Below, one piece after another: positions 12,607-19,944 of a stretch of 20,994 nt of DNA. The position numbers and the translations under genes are program-made. Below the pieces are notes generated by a model. It saw only the letters and a program-made list of their open reading frames with translations, was not told where the DNA came from and did no database searches. Position 1 is the stretch's first letter. Each line of letters opens with the position of its first letter. Source of the DNA: an uncultured Pelosinus sp. (lineage in GTDB: Bacteria > Bacillota > Negativicutes > Sporomusales > Acetonemataceae); contig UQPB01000054.1 in assembly GCA_900542835.1 (NCBI GenBank), forward strand, positions 1 to 20,994, written 5' to 3'.

Positions 12607-14807
12607 TGCTTCAGACCCCTGATTTTACAAAGATTGCCTTAAACAAATCGAAGCAACCCACCAGTCTGGAAGAGTGGAAGCGGCAGCTTCACAAGGAAAC
12701 GGGCATGACGCCGGAAGAATTGTACTTCCGGACTATGGAGCAGATCGATGTCAAGCCCTTGTATACCGCCGAAGATCTCAACGGTATGAAGCATTTGGAC
12801 TTTATGGCCGGTATTCCGCCGTTTCTGCGCGGACCCTACCCGACCATGTATGTGAACAAGCCCTGGACGGTTCGGCAATACGCCGGCTTCTCCACTGCCG
12901 AGGAAAGCAACGCTTTCTATCGCCGCAACCTGGCGGCAGGGCAGAAGGGCCTGTCGATCGCCTTTGACCTGGCGACTCATCGCGGCTACGATTCCGATCA
13001 TCCCCGCGTCGTCGGCGATGTCGGCAAGGCCGGCGTTGCTGTCGACTCGATTCTGGACATGGAAATCCTGTTCTCCGGCATTCCGCTGGATCAGATGTCG
13101 GTATCGATGACGATGAACGGCGCGGTACTGCCGGTACTGGCCTTTTATATCGTCGCTGCCGAGGAACAGGGTGTGCCGCAGAACGTACTGGCCGGCACGA
13201 TCCAAAACGACATCTTAAAAGAGTTCATGGTCCGCAATACCTATATCTATCCGCCTACGGCCTCGATGCGGATCATCGGCGATATCTTCTACTTTACTTC
13301 CCGCAACATGCCGAAATTCAACAGCATCAGTATTTCCGGCTATCATATGCAGGAAGCCGGCGCTACCGCCGATATCGAGCTTGGCTATACGCTGGCCGAC
13401 GGACTGGAATATATCCGTACCGGCGAAGCGGCCGGCCTGAAGGTTGACGCTTTCGCCCCCCGCCTGTCCTTCTTCTGGGCGATCGGCAAGAACTACTTTA
13501 TGGAAGTTGCGAAGATGCGCGCTGCCCGCCTGCTGTGGGCCAAAATCATCAAACAGTTCGACCCGAAAAATCCGAAGTCAATGGCGCTGCGGACGCATTC
13601 GCAGACGTCGGGCTGGAGCCTGACCGAACAGGATCCGTTCAACAATGTTGCCCGTACGTGCATCGAGGCAATGGCCGCGGCGCTGGGACACACCCAATCG
13701 CTGCACACCAACGCCCTCGACGAAGCGATCGCGCTGCCGACCGACTTCTCCGCCCGTATTGCCCGTAACACCCAGTTGTATCTGCAGGATGAAACCCAGA
13801 TTTGCAAAGTTATCGATCCCTGGGGCGGCTCTTATTATGTGGAAGCTTTGACCGAGGAACTGGCGCGACGTTCCTGGGCCCATATCCAGGAAGTCGAAGC
13901 GCTGGGCGGCATGGCCAAAGCCATTGATACCGGCTTGCCGAAAATGCGCATCGAGGAAGCGGCGGCCAGACGGCAGGCGCGCATTGACTCCGCCAAGGAA
14001 ATGATTGTCGGCGTCAACCGCTATCGGCTGGAAAAAGAGGATCCGCTCGATATTCTCGAAGTCGATAATACCGCTGTACGGCAGGCGCAGATCCGCCGTC
14101 TGGAAAAATTGCGGGCAAACCGCGATGAAGACAAGGTGAAATCTTGCCTGGAAGCGCTGACCAATTCAATGGAAAGCGGCGAAGGCAACCTGCTGCAGTT
14201 GGCGATTGAAGCTACCCGCGCCAGGGCCAGCCTCGGCGAAATCTCTTCCGCTATTGAAAAGGTCTCCGGCCGTCACAAGGCGATCATTCGTTCCATTTCC
14301 GGCGTATACAGCAGCGAGTTTGCCGATGAGGACGAAATCAAGGAAGTCCGCAAGCTGGCCGACTCCTTTGAGGCAAAAGAAGGCCGCCGGCCGCGGATCA
14401 TGATTGCCAAGATGGGCCAGGACGGTCATGACCGTGGCGCTAAGGTCATTTCCACCGCCTTTGCCGATATGGGCTTTGACGTCGATATCGGTCCGTTGTT
14501 CCAGACGCCGGCGGAAACCGCCCAGGACGCGGTCGACAATGACGTGCACGTCGTTGGCTTCAGTTCCCTGGCCGCCGGTCATAAGACCCTGCTGCCGCAG
14601 CTGGTGGAAGAGTTGAAGCAGCGCGGACGCGACGACATTCTGGTTGTTATCGGCGGCGTTATTCCGGCTCAGGATTACGACTATCTGCGGCAGAACGGCG
14701 CCGCGGCGATCTTCGGACCGGGAACGATTATTCCGGTAGCCGCAAGGAGGGTACTGGAAGAATTGCATCGGCGTCTCGATGAGGAAAATAGCGATGCCGC
14801 AAAATAA
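12606..14807 (+). CDS. mutB: Methylmalonyl-CoA mutase large, cobalamin-binding catalytic subunit
   Basis: 733 residues from ATG 12606, translationally coupled to mutA. The N-terminal TIM-barrel carries RGPYPTMY (Tyr82, matching the active-site tyrosine of the Propionibacterium enzyme), then KGLSIAFDLATHRGYDSDHP and SGYHMQEAGA with the substrate-contacting histidine. The C-terminal B12 domain has the base-off/His-on motif DGHDRG at 606-611, with His608 as the cobalt ligand, followed by GFSSLAAGHKTLLP and VIGGVIP. Full length. It interconverts (R)-methylmalonyl-CoA and succinyl-CoA. It overlaps the meaB start by 14 bases. Confidence 0.98.
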   Translation: MLQTPDFTKIALNKSKQPTSLEEWKRQLHKETGMTPEELYFRTMEQIDVKPLYTAEDLNGMKHLDFMAGIPPFLRGPYPTMYVNKPWTVRQYAGFSTAEESNAFYRRNLAAGQKGLSIAFDLATHRGYDSDHPRVVGDVGKAGVAVDSILDMEILFSGIPLDQMSVSMTMNGAVLPVLAFYIVAAEEQGVPQNVLAGTIQNDILKEFMVRNTYIYPPTASMRIIGDIFYFTSRNMPKFNSISISGYHMQEAGATADIELGYTLADGLEYIRTGEAAGLKVDAFAPRLSFFWAIGKNYFMEVAKMRAARLLWAKIIKQFDPKNPKSMALRTHSQTSGWSLTEQDPFNNVARTCIEAMAAALGHTQSLHTNALDEAIALPTDFSARIARNTQLYLQDETQICKVIDPWGGSYYVEALTEELARRSWAHIQEVEALGGMAKAIDTGLPKMRIEEAAARRQARIDSAKEMIVGVNRYRLEKEDPLDILEVDNTAVRQAQIRRLEKLRANRDEDKVKSCLEALTNSMESGEGNLLQLAIEATRARASLGEISSAIEKVSGRHKAIIRSISGVYSSEFADEDEIKEVRKLADSFEAKEGRRPRIMIAKMGQDGHDRGAKVISTAFADMGFDVDIGPLFQTPAETAQDAVDNDVHVVGFSSLAAGHKTLLPQLVEELKQRGRDDILVVIGGVIPAQDYDYLRQNGAAAIFGPGTIIPVAARRVLEELHRRLDEENSDAAK

Positions 14808-15933
14808 CGACTACAAGCCGGAATGGATTCCCGACAACGCGGGCGATGAATTCGCCAGCCGGGTAATGGGCGGCGTCGCCACCAGGCATGACGGCATGCC
14901 TGGCGGCGGCAAGCCGTATGCCGCTCCCCAAGTGAAACGGTCGAAGCTGACAAGAGCCGATTATGTTGACGGTGTGCTGAACGGCGACCGCAGTATTCTC
15001 GCCAGGGCGATCACCCTGATCGAAAGCAATTCGCCGGTGCATATGGAAAAAGCGCAAGAAGTCTTGCAAGAGCTGCTGCCCTATACCGGCAAATCCATGC
15101 GCGTGGGAATCACCGGCGTGCCGGGAGCCGGGAAAAGCACCTTTATCGAAGCACTCGGCTGCCGGCTGTGCGAACAAGGCCATAAAGTCGCTGTCCTGGC
15201 GGTTGATCCCAGCAGCAGCGTAACCAAAGGCAGCATCCTCGGCGACAAGACCCGGATGGAAAACCTGGCGAAGCAGCCGGCGGCGTTTATCCGTCCGTCG
15301 CCCTCCGCCGGTACCCTGGGCGGCGTTACCCGCAAAAGCCGTGAAACACTGCTTTTGTGCGAGGCTGCCGGTTATGACGCCATCCTGGTGGAAACCGTCG
15401 GCGTGGGTCAGAGTGAAACAACTGTCCGCTCAATGGTTGACTTTTTTCTGCTGATTGTCTTGACCGGCGCGGGCGATGAACTGCAGGGCATTAAAAAAGG
15501 TATCATGGAACTGGCTGACGCCATTTTGATTAACAAGGCGGATGGCGACAACAAGCAGCGAGCGATGATGGCCCGGGCTGATTATGAACGGATTCTCCAC
15601 TATCTGCGCGACGCCACAGAAGGCTGGAAAACTAAGGCGTATACCTGCTCCGCCTATACCGGCGCGGGAATAAACGAAATTTGGGCGGAAATCATGCGTT
15701 TCCGCGACGTCGCCGAAAAGAACGGCGTCTTTCAGCAGCGGCGCAAAGCGCAGACCCTGTCGTGGGTCTATTCAATGGTCGATGAGCATCTGCGGCAGCT
15801 CTTCTGGCAGAACGCGGAAGTCATGTCTTGCCGCTCGCTTGTCGAGCAGCAGATGGTTGACGGCACTCTGTCCGCCACACTGGCGGCACAACGCCTGATC
15901 GCCGCCTTTGCCGGCAGACAAGGCAATCCTTGA
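14794..15933 (+). CDS. meaB: MeaB-type G3E GTPase chaperone of methylmalonyl-CoA mutase
   Basis: About 379 residues from ATG 14794 (GAGG at 14781-14784 upstream); ATG 14779 would add five residues but lacks a ribosome binding site. MeaB (ArgK/YgfD family) uses GTP hydrolysis to gate cobalamin loading and protect the mutase. Motifs: Walker A GVPGAGKS at 108-115, DPSSSVTKGSILGDKTRM, ETVGVGQSE at 200-208, and base-recognition NKAD at 247-250. The family core begins near residue 52 (LTRADYVDGVLNGDRSILAR), leaving an unusual Gly-, Pro- and Asp-rich N-terminal extension of about 50 residues. It ends the mut operon; no epimerase gene follows. Confidence 0.95.
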   Translation: MPQNNDYKPEWIPDNAGDEFASRVMGGVATRHDGMPGGGKPYAAPQVKRSKLTRADYVDGVLNGDRSILARAITLIESNSPVHMEKAQEVLQELLPYTGKSMRVGITGVPGAGKSTFIEALGCRLCEQGHKVAVLAVDPSSSVTKGSILGDKTRMENLAKQPAAFIRPSPSAGTLGGVTRKSRETLLLCEAAGYDAILVETVGVGQSETTVRSMVDFFLLIVLTGAGDELQGIKKGIMELADAILINKADGDNKQRAMMARADYERILHYLRDATEGWKTKAYTCSAYTGAGINEIWAEIMRFRDVAEKNGVFQQRRKAQTLSWVYSMVDEHLRQLFWQNAEVMSCRSLVEQQMVDGTLSATLAAQRLIAAFAGRQGNP

Positions 15934-15953
15934 TTCGCATATGTAGTTGACAA

Positions 15954-15994
15954 AAAAGAGTTCTCCTGAACGGTTCGTTCGGGAGAACTCTTTT
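15954..15994 (+). terminator. Terminator of the mutA-mutB-meaB operon
   Basis: A 19-bp perfect stem, AAAAGAGTTCTCCTGAACG / CGTTCGGGAGAACTCTTTT (two G-U), with loop GTT and a TTTT end. It lies 20 bases after meaB. Confidence 0.92.
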
Positions 15995-16166
15995 GCTGAT
16001 CATAAGACGACAGTGTGCAGCACCGTACAAAGCCGCTAATGTAAAAAAATTCCTATCGCCAAATTCCGGCGTGTGGGAGAACGGTGGCCGCAGAGCGAAC
16101 TGCCAGTGCGAAAAAAGACAAAGAACGATGCCGCGAGGAAACAGCGGATAGCCAGATCGCTCCGAC

Positions 16167-16209
16167 ACAGCAACGGCTTACAGCAAAATTTGCTGTAAGC
16201 CGTTGCTGT
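16167..16209. repeat. 43-bp inverted repeat at the 3' end of the Crp/Fnr gene
   Basis: 21-base arms (16167-16187 and 16189-16209) are exact reverse complements around one central base. One arm encodes the last residues of the regulator. Neither side has a T tract, so it is not a standard terminator. Confidence 0.85.
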
Positions 16210-16855
16210 CGTTAATGACAATACGGCGCTGGCTGAAGCTGATCAACCCGCTGGTTGCCATTTGCCGCAATTCACGTGAAAGCGAAGTACGGGAGACATT
16301 AAGATGTTCAGCCCAGGCTTTTTTGGAAAACGGCAGCCGGACGACGGCGGACCCGCTGCTTTCACTGGCGCTGATCAGGTAATGCGCAATTTTGGCCTGG
16401 ATGGAGCTGAGCGACAGGAGCTCGATTTTATCATTCAACATAAAAATGCGGTTGGATACGGAGCATAAAAAATTCAACATAATCGTCTGATCGATAGCAA
16501 ATAGTTTCAGCAGCTCCGGTTTGGGTAGCAGAAAAATCCGGCTGGCAGCGGCGGCACAGAGCGTAGCGGGATAAACACTGGTTTGTGCGAACAGGGTTGC
16601 GTCCGCCAATAAATCAAAATTGCCGCGGCTGCTGACTGTCATGATTTTGCCGGTAGGGAAAATTTTTTGTACGGCTACCCGGCCGGACAGGATAATGCCC
16701 AGCGTGGAGGCTGGCTGGCCGGCGGTGAAAATTAGCTCATTTTCACTGAAGTCCTGTACGCGATAATGAATTTGACGCAGCAGCAGCTGGATTTCGCCAA
16801 GCCGCTTATTTTTAAATAGGTAGCTTCTTTGTAGAAGCGCAGCGTAGTTTTCCAT
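16178..16855 (-). CDS. Crp/Fnr-family transcriptional regulator
   Basis: 225 residues from ATG 16855 (minus strand), preceded by CAGGAG; the longer frame upstream runs through the Fur box and has no ribosome binding site. An N-terminal cyclic-nucleotide-binding-like beta-barrel (ENELIFTAGQPASTLGIILS, GRVAVQKIFPTGK) is followed by a long dimer helix and a C-terminal winged helix (FSKKAWAEHLNVSRTSLSRE, LISFSQRRIVI). It lacks the Fnr N-terminal cysteine cluster, so it is not an Fnr-type iron-sulfur sensor; the glycine/arginine cAMP contacts are also poorly kept (GNFDLLADATLF). Effector unknown. It is divergent from the Fur-boxed operon and may regulate it. Confidence 0.92.
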   Translation of the reverse strand: MENYAALLQRSYLFKNKRLGEIQLLLRQIHYRVQDFSENELIFTAGQPASTLGIILSGRVAVQKIFPTGKIMTVSSRGNFDLLADATLFAQTSVYPATLCAAAASRIFLLPKPELLKLFAIDQTIMLNFLCSVSNRIFMLNDKIELLSLSSIQAKIAHYLISASESSGSAVVRLPFSKKAWAEHLNVSRTSLSRELRQMATSGLISFSQRRIVINDSNGLQQILL

Positions 16856-16939
16856 TTTGAACTCCTGAAAAATAGTAAGTGTATCGCTGGATACGGTTTT
16901 TATATAACCAGTATAGTATACTTTGATCAGAGAGTAAAT

Positions 16940-16958
16940 GATAATGAAAATCATTATG
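16940..16958. promoter_or_regulatory. Fur box in the divergent intergenic region
   Basis: GATAATGAAAATCATTATG matches the 19-base Fur consensus GATAATGATAATCATTATC at 17 positions. It lies 37 bases before the membrane-protein start at 16995 and 84 bases from the Crp/Fnr start. A palindromic AGTATACT at about 16914-16921 provides a possible -10 on either strand. Iron repression of the plus-strand operon is inferred. Confidence 0.8.
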
Positions 16959-16994
16959 TTGAAAAACGCGACTGTAAAAATGGAGAGTGCGAGC

Positions 16995-17498
16995 ATGAAT
17001 TTGCAACAACTAACGCGGACGGGCCTGCTGCTGGCGCTGATGCTTCTGTTTCAATCGCTGCGGCTGCTGCTGCCGTTACCGCCGTTTGCATCCGTTTTCG
17101 TCATCGGCAGCCTGGTTAACGCCTGCCTGCTGCTGGCGGTAGAATTCTGCGGCTGGCGGCCGGCGCTGCTGCCGGCGCTGATTGCGCCGCTGGCCGCTTA
17201 TCTGCAGCAAATGCTGCCCTTGCCGGTATTTATTCTGCCGGTTGCCGCCGCCAATGCCGCTTATGTTCTTGGCTACGCGGCGTTGGCCGGCCGCTGCCGG
17301 CCGCTGGCTGTCGCTGTGGCGACAGCAGCTAAATTTATCATTGTCTATTTTGTTGTTGCCTGGCTGACCGGCTATGTGGATTTGCCGCAGGCTGTGGCAA
17401 GCAGGTTGGCGATGCTGTTGGGCTGGCCGCAGCTAATCACCGGAATCGCGGGAGGGGGGCTTTGCTATGTTGTCCGCAAGCGGAACGTATCAAGATGA
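16995..17498 (+). CDS. Small integral membrane protein, ECF-transporter S-component-like
   Basis: 167 residues from ATG 16995 (GGAGAG about 9 bases upstream). The protein is very hydrophobic, with about six membrane segments (LLLALMLLFQSLRLLLPLP, FVIGSLVNACLLLAVEF, ALIAPLAAYLQ, FILPVAAANAAYVLGYAAL, FIIVYFVVAWLTG, ITGIAGGGLCYVV). It has a basic C terminus. Size and the positions of Asn and Pro within the helices resemble substrate-binding S components of energy-coupling factor transporters, but I cannot name a substrate. It is the first gene after the Fur box and overlaps the next gene by 32 bases. Confidence 0.72.
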   Translation: MNLQQLTRTGLLLALMLLFQSLRLLLPLPPFASVFVIGSLVNACLLLAVEFCGWRPALLPALIAPLAAYLQQMLPLPVFILPVAAANAAYVLGYAALAGRCRPLAVAVATAAKFIIVYFVVAWLTGYVDLPQAVASRLAMLLGWPQLITGIAGGGLCYVVRKRNVSR

Positions 17499-18369
17499 TA
17501 CCGCTCGCTTTTTGTCCGATTTGCAAAATGGCGAGCCGGTTTCGCTTCTGGCTGCACCGGCGGTAGTCAGCCATTTTGACGATTACCGCCGACTGTTTGG
17601 CTACCTCCAGTCTTTAGGCGTCGGTTCTTTTCATAATGTTTTACTGCGGGCAGATATTACCCTTTGGGCTTATGACAAATTGCTGCGACAGCAGCCTCAC
17701 GCCGGTCTTATCGCTTCCCCCTGCGCCGCTTTATCCGCCTATATCCGGCAGCGGCTGCCGGTGCTGCTGCCCTTTCTGATGCCGGTCCACAGTCCGCTGC
17801 TTTGCAGCATGATTTATTTGCGCAAATATAAGCAGGTAAGCGGCCGACTGGCCTTTTTATCGCCGTGTGTCGCCAAACGGGCGGAGATGTGCCTGGCCGG
17901 TCAGCCGGGTTATAATGTAACCATTGGCCGGCTGAAGCAGCATCTGGCTGCTGCCGGGGTTGATTTAACCAACTACCCGCCGGTTGATTTCAGCGACCGC
18001 GGCGAAGGCGGCGGCAGGACGCTAGGCGCTTATGGCGGCCTTTGCGAGGCAGTAGCACCGCATTTGCCGGACGGCGAATTCGTGAAGCGCAGCGGCCCGG
18101 GGATATATCCCTGGCTGAAGGATTATGCGCGGTCTGTTAAGAGCGGACATAAGCTGCCGACCCTGCTAGAACTCTATAATTGCTGCGGCGGCTGTGACAA
18201 CGGTCCTGGCACCGGCCGGCGCCAGGCGCACGCTGGGGCGGCAGCGCTGAAAAAGCCAGGAGTGACGCCAGATCCACAACTGACGATGAACCTATTCGCC
18301 CGCTTTGATCGCGAGCTCTGCCTCGACGATTTTCTCTGTCAACCGGAGTGGCAGCAAAATAAAATGTAG
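17467..18369 (+). CDS. [FeFe]-hydrogenase-like protein reduced to the H-cluster domain
   Basis: 300 residues from ATG 17467 (GGAGG at 17451 upstream). It resembles the iron-hydrogenase large-subunit C-terminal domain: SLLAAPAVVSHF and NVLLRADITLWAYDKLL match 'vAPav' and 'fgADlt..E'; IASPCAAL (C86) matches the TSCCPGW loop; LSPCVAKRAEM (C134) matches MPC.AKK.E; RTLGAYGGLCEA matches fg.tGGv.ea; NCCGGCDNGPG (C239/C240, C243) matches ACPGGC.gGGGQ. The H-cluster cysteines are therefore kept, but the proton-transfer cysteine position is proline. There is no N-terminal ferredoxin domain and no PAS domain. Probably non-catalytic, sensory or a scaffold; function unknown. Second gene behind the Fur box. 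Confidence 0.78.
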   Translation: MLSASGTYQDDTARFLSDLQNGEPVSLLAAPAVVSHFDDYRRLFGYLQSLGVGSFHNVLLRADITLWAYDKLLRQQPHAGLIASPCAALSAYIRQRLPVLLPFLMPVHSPLLCSMIYLRKYKQVSGRLAFLSPCVAKRAEMCLAGQPGYNVTIGRLKQHLAAAGVDLTNYPPVDFSDRGEGGGRTLGAYGGLCEAVAPHLPDGEFVKRSGPGIYPWLKDYARSVKSGHKLPTLLELYNCCGGCDNGPGTGRRQAHAGAAALKKPGVTPDPQLTMNLFARFDRELCLDDFLCQPEWQQNKM

Positions 18370-18383
18370 AACAGGAGCCTGTT

Positions 18384-18932
18384 ATGAAATCGTTTATTGC
18401 TGTACGTGATCACGAAACCTGCCTGCAGATCAGCTATCAGGATTTAATCCAGTACCATGGCCGGACGTTTATTGCCGGCGTAGCCATGGCGTTTAAGCTG
18501 CTGCAATTAGTGGCGGACAGGCTGGTGGACGGCGTACTGCCGCGCGGCGAGCTGCAGGCCGTGCTGGCGGTCAATGGTCCGGGCATTATTGATGGGATTG
18601 AAATGGCGACCCGGGCGAAAACGCACGGCTGCCTACTGGTTAACCAGCGAATCGCGGCGACGCGAGCAGTCCCCGATGCCGCCGACGGCCAAGGCGGTAA
18701 ATACTATTTTGTTTTCAGCTGCCGCGGACGGCAGCTGGCTGTATGGCTGCAGGATGGTTTGGTGCCGCAGGAATTTTTGGATCTGGCCTATAAGACCCAT
18801 GACGGTTCAATCAGTCAGCCGGAAAAGGCCCGGCTGCAGCAATTAAAGGAAGAACTTGCCGTTTTCCTGATCAGTCTGCCGCCGGAAGCGATTTTTCACT
18901 ATTCTCTGCAAGCAAGCGAGGGGCGGGACTAA
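18384..18932 (+). CDS. FmdE-like domain protein lacking the usual cysteines
   Basis: 182 residues from ATG 18384 (CAGGAG upstream, 14 bases after the hydrogenase-like gene). The N-terminal part resembles the domain of formylmethanofuran dehydrogenase subunit E: YHGRTFIAGVAMAFKLLQ aligns with 'HGH.cpG...g....', and GPGIIDGIEMATRAKTHGCL aligns with 'C.vDaiq..tg.T.G.g'. The metal-binding cysteines of FmdE are replaced (HGRTFIAG for HGHxCPG; NGPG for the later Cys). The C-terminal half is mixed (KYYFVFSCRGRQLAVWLQ) with a helical tail. No membrane segment is seen. FmdE domains occur outside methanogens in metal and cofactor contexts; the exact role is unknown. Confidence 0.6.
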   Translation: MKSFIAVRDHETCLQISYQDLIQYHGRTFIAGVAMAFKLLQLVADRLVDGVLPRGELQAVLAVNGPGIIDGIEMATRAKTHGCLLVNQRIAATRAVPDAADGQGGKYYFVFSCRGRQLAVWLQDGLVPQEFLDLAYKTHDGSISQPEKARLQQLKEELAVFLISLPPEAIFHYSLQASEGRD

Positions 18933-19041
18933 ACAGGCAAAATAAAACGGCTAAGAAATGCGTCTCAGCCGGCAGGGATGACAATTGCCGACGGCGAAAT
19001 TTATTGGCAGTCGACACATCGGACGAGAAAGGAGTGGCGTG

Positions 19042-19494
19042 ATGACGGAAAAGCCAGGCTTGGGCAATGAGAAGGCGGCAAAGCTGGCGGCTTATTTTCA
19101 TGAAGCCGGAATTGACTGCTTTGATTGCCGCGACAGCGGCGATGAGCTGCAAACCGTTTTGTTCCGTACGCAGCTGACGGTTGAAGAACAGCATTTGCCG
19201 TTGCTGGTTGTGACCGACAGCAGCCTGTATACCCTGATAAAGGTCCGGGTCGCGGCCAATGCCGTGAATGACGGCAACCGGCAGGCGGTGCTGGAATATC
19301 TGAATGAATTGAACCGGCAGTATAAAGCGTTCAAGTATAGCGGCAGTGCTGAGAACGATATCGTTTTGGAGATTTGCCTGCCTGCGACGCCGGCAGCCTT
19401 TGATCCACAGCTGGTGCAGATCCTGATTGATCTGGCGCTGCGGCATCTGCGGGAGGTCGTCCCCGTCCTCAGCGGTAAAATCGGGGCAGCCTAA
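19042..19494 (+). CDS. YbjN-domain-like protein
   Basis: 150 residues from ATG 19042, with AAAGGAG 7 bases upstream; an adjacent in-frame GTG at 19039 is possible. The fold pattern resembles YbjN / type III secretion chaperone-like proteins: an N-terminal helix, short strands (QTVLFRTQL, LPLLVVTDSSLYTLIKVRV), the helix QAVLEYLNELNRQYKAFKYS, the strand DIVLEICLP, and a long C-terminal helix (LVQILIDLALRHLREVVPVL). Such proteins are small cytoplasmic regulators or chaperones of unclear function. It lies 109 bases after the FmdE-like gene and could be in the same transcript. No terminator lies between them. Confidence 0.62.
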   Translation: MTEKPGLGNEKAAKLAAYFHEAGIDCFDCRDSGDELQTVLFRTQLTVEEQHLPLLVVTDSSLYTLIKVRVAANAVNDGNRQAVLEYLNELNRQYKAFKYSGSAENDIVLEICLPATPAAFDPQLVQILIDLALRHLREVVPVLSGKIGAA

Positions 19495-19522
19495 ACAGGA
19501 CGCAATCATACGTATACTGGGA

Positions 19523-19811
19523 AACAGGTGCCCTGCGGGGCTTAATAGGGAAGACCGGTGCAATGCCGGCGCGGTCCCGCCACTGTAATGGGGAGTGAAT
19601 CTACAGTGCGGTGTCGATCTGGAGACTGTAGGATGCTGGCAAGGCGAGTTTTCGCCGGCATTCACAGGAGTAAGGTGGATACTGTGCTCTGCCACTGAGA
19701 CAGCGTCTTGGGAAGGTGTAGACAAACGATGAACCAGAGCCAGGAGAACTGCCTGTTTGACAATCACCGAGGATGGCCGATGGCTGGCCACCGGAACCTA
19801 CGAGCGATAGG
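19523..19811 (+). promoter_or_regulatory. Cobalamin riboswitch E with expanded periphery
   Basis: Consensus blocks: caggtgccctgcggggc, cttaatagggaagaccggtg, cgcggtcccgccactgtaat, ccactgag...cttgggaagg, and the B12 box agccaggagaactgcct at 19738-19754. Compared with B and C it carries extra hairpins, including CTACAG / CTGTAG and ATGCTGGC / GCCGGCAT (roughly 19600-19660). The post-aptamer hairpin is CCTA-cgagcga-TAGG (19797-19811). GGGAG (19810-19814) overlaps it and pairs with CTCCC (19849-19853) of the terminator, so this is again the repressing layout. A TATACT at 19513-19518 is a possible -10, but no good -35 was seen. Confidence 0.95.
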
Positions 19812-19847
19812 GAGGGGATTACAGCGTGAGCAGCAGCGCGCTCGATA

Positions 19848-19876
19848 ACTCCCGTACTAGGCGGGAGCTTTTTTTA
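19848..19876 (+). terminator. Terminator of leader E
   Basis: CTCCCG (19849-19854) pairs with CGGGAG (19862-19867), followed by CTTTTTTTATT. Expression platform of riboswitch E. Confidence 0.9.
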
Positions 19877-19944
19877 TTGCGGGTGTTTAAATGCGGCATG
19901 CACCGCGCCGGTGACCGGCGGCACGGATACGAGGAGGGTTTAGC

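Noticed and set aside
16856..16996. N-terminally extended Crp/Fnr regulator with a membrane segment
   Set aside because: The extension is translated from the intergenic region containing the Fur box and lacks a ribosome binding site. ATG 16855 has CAGGAG at the right distance.
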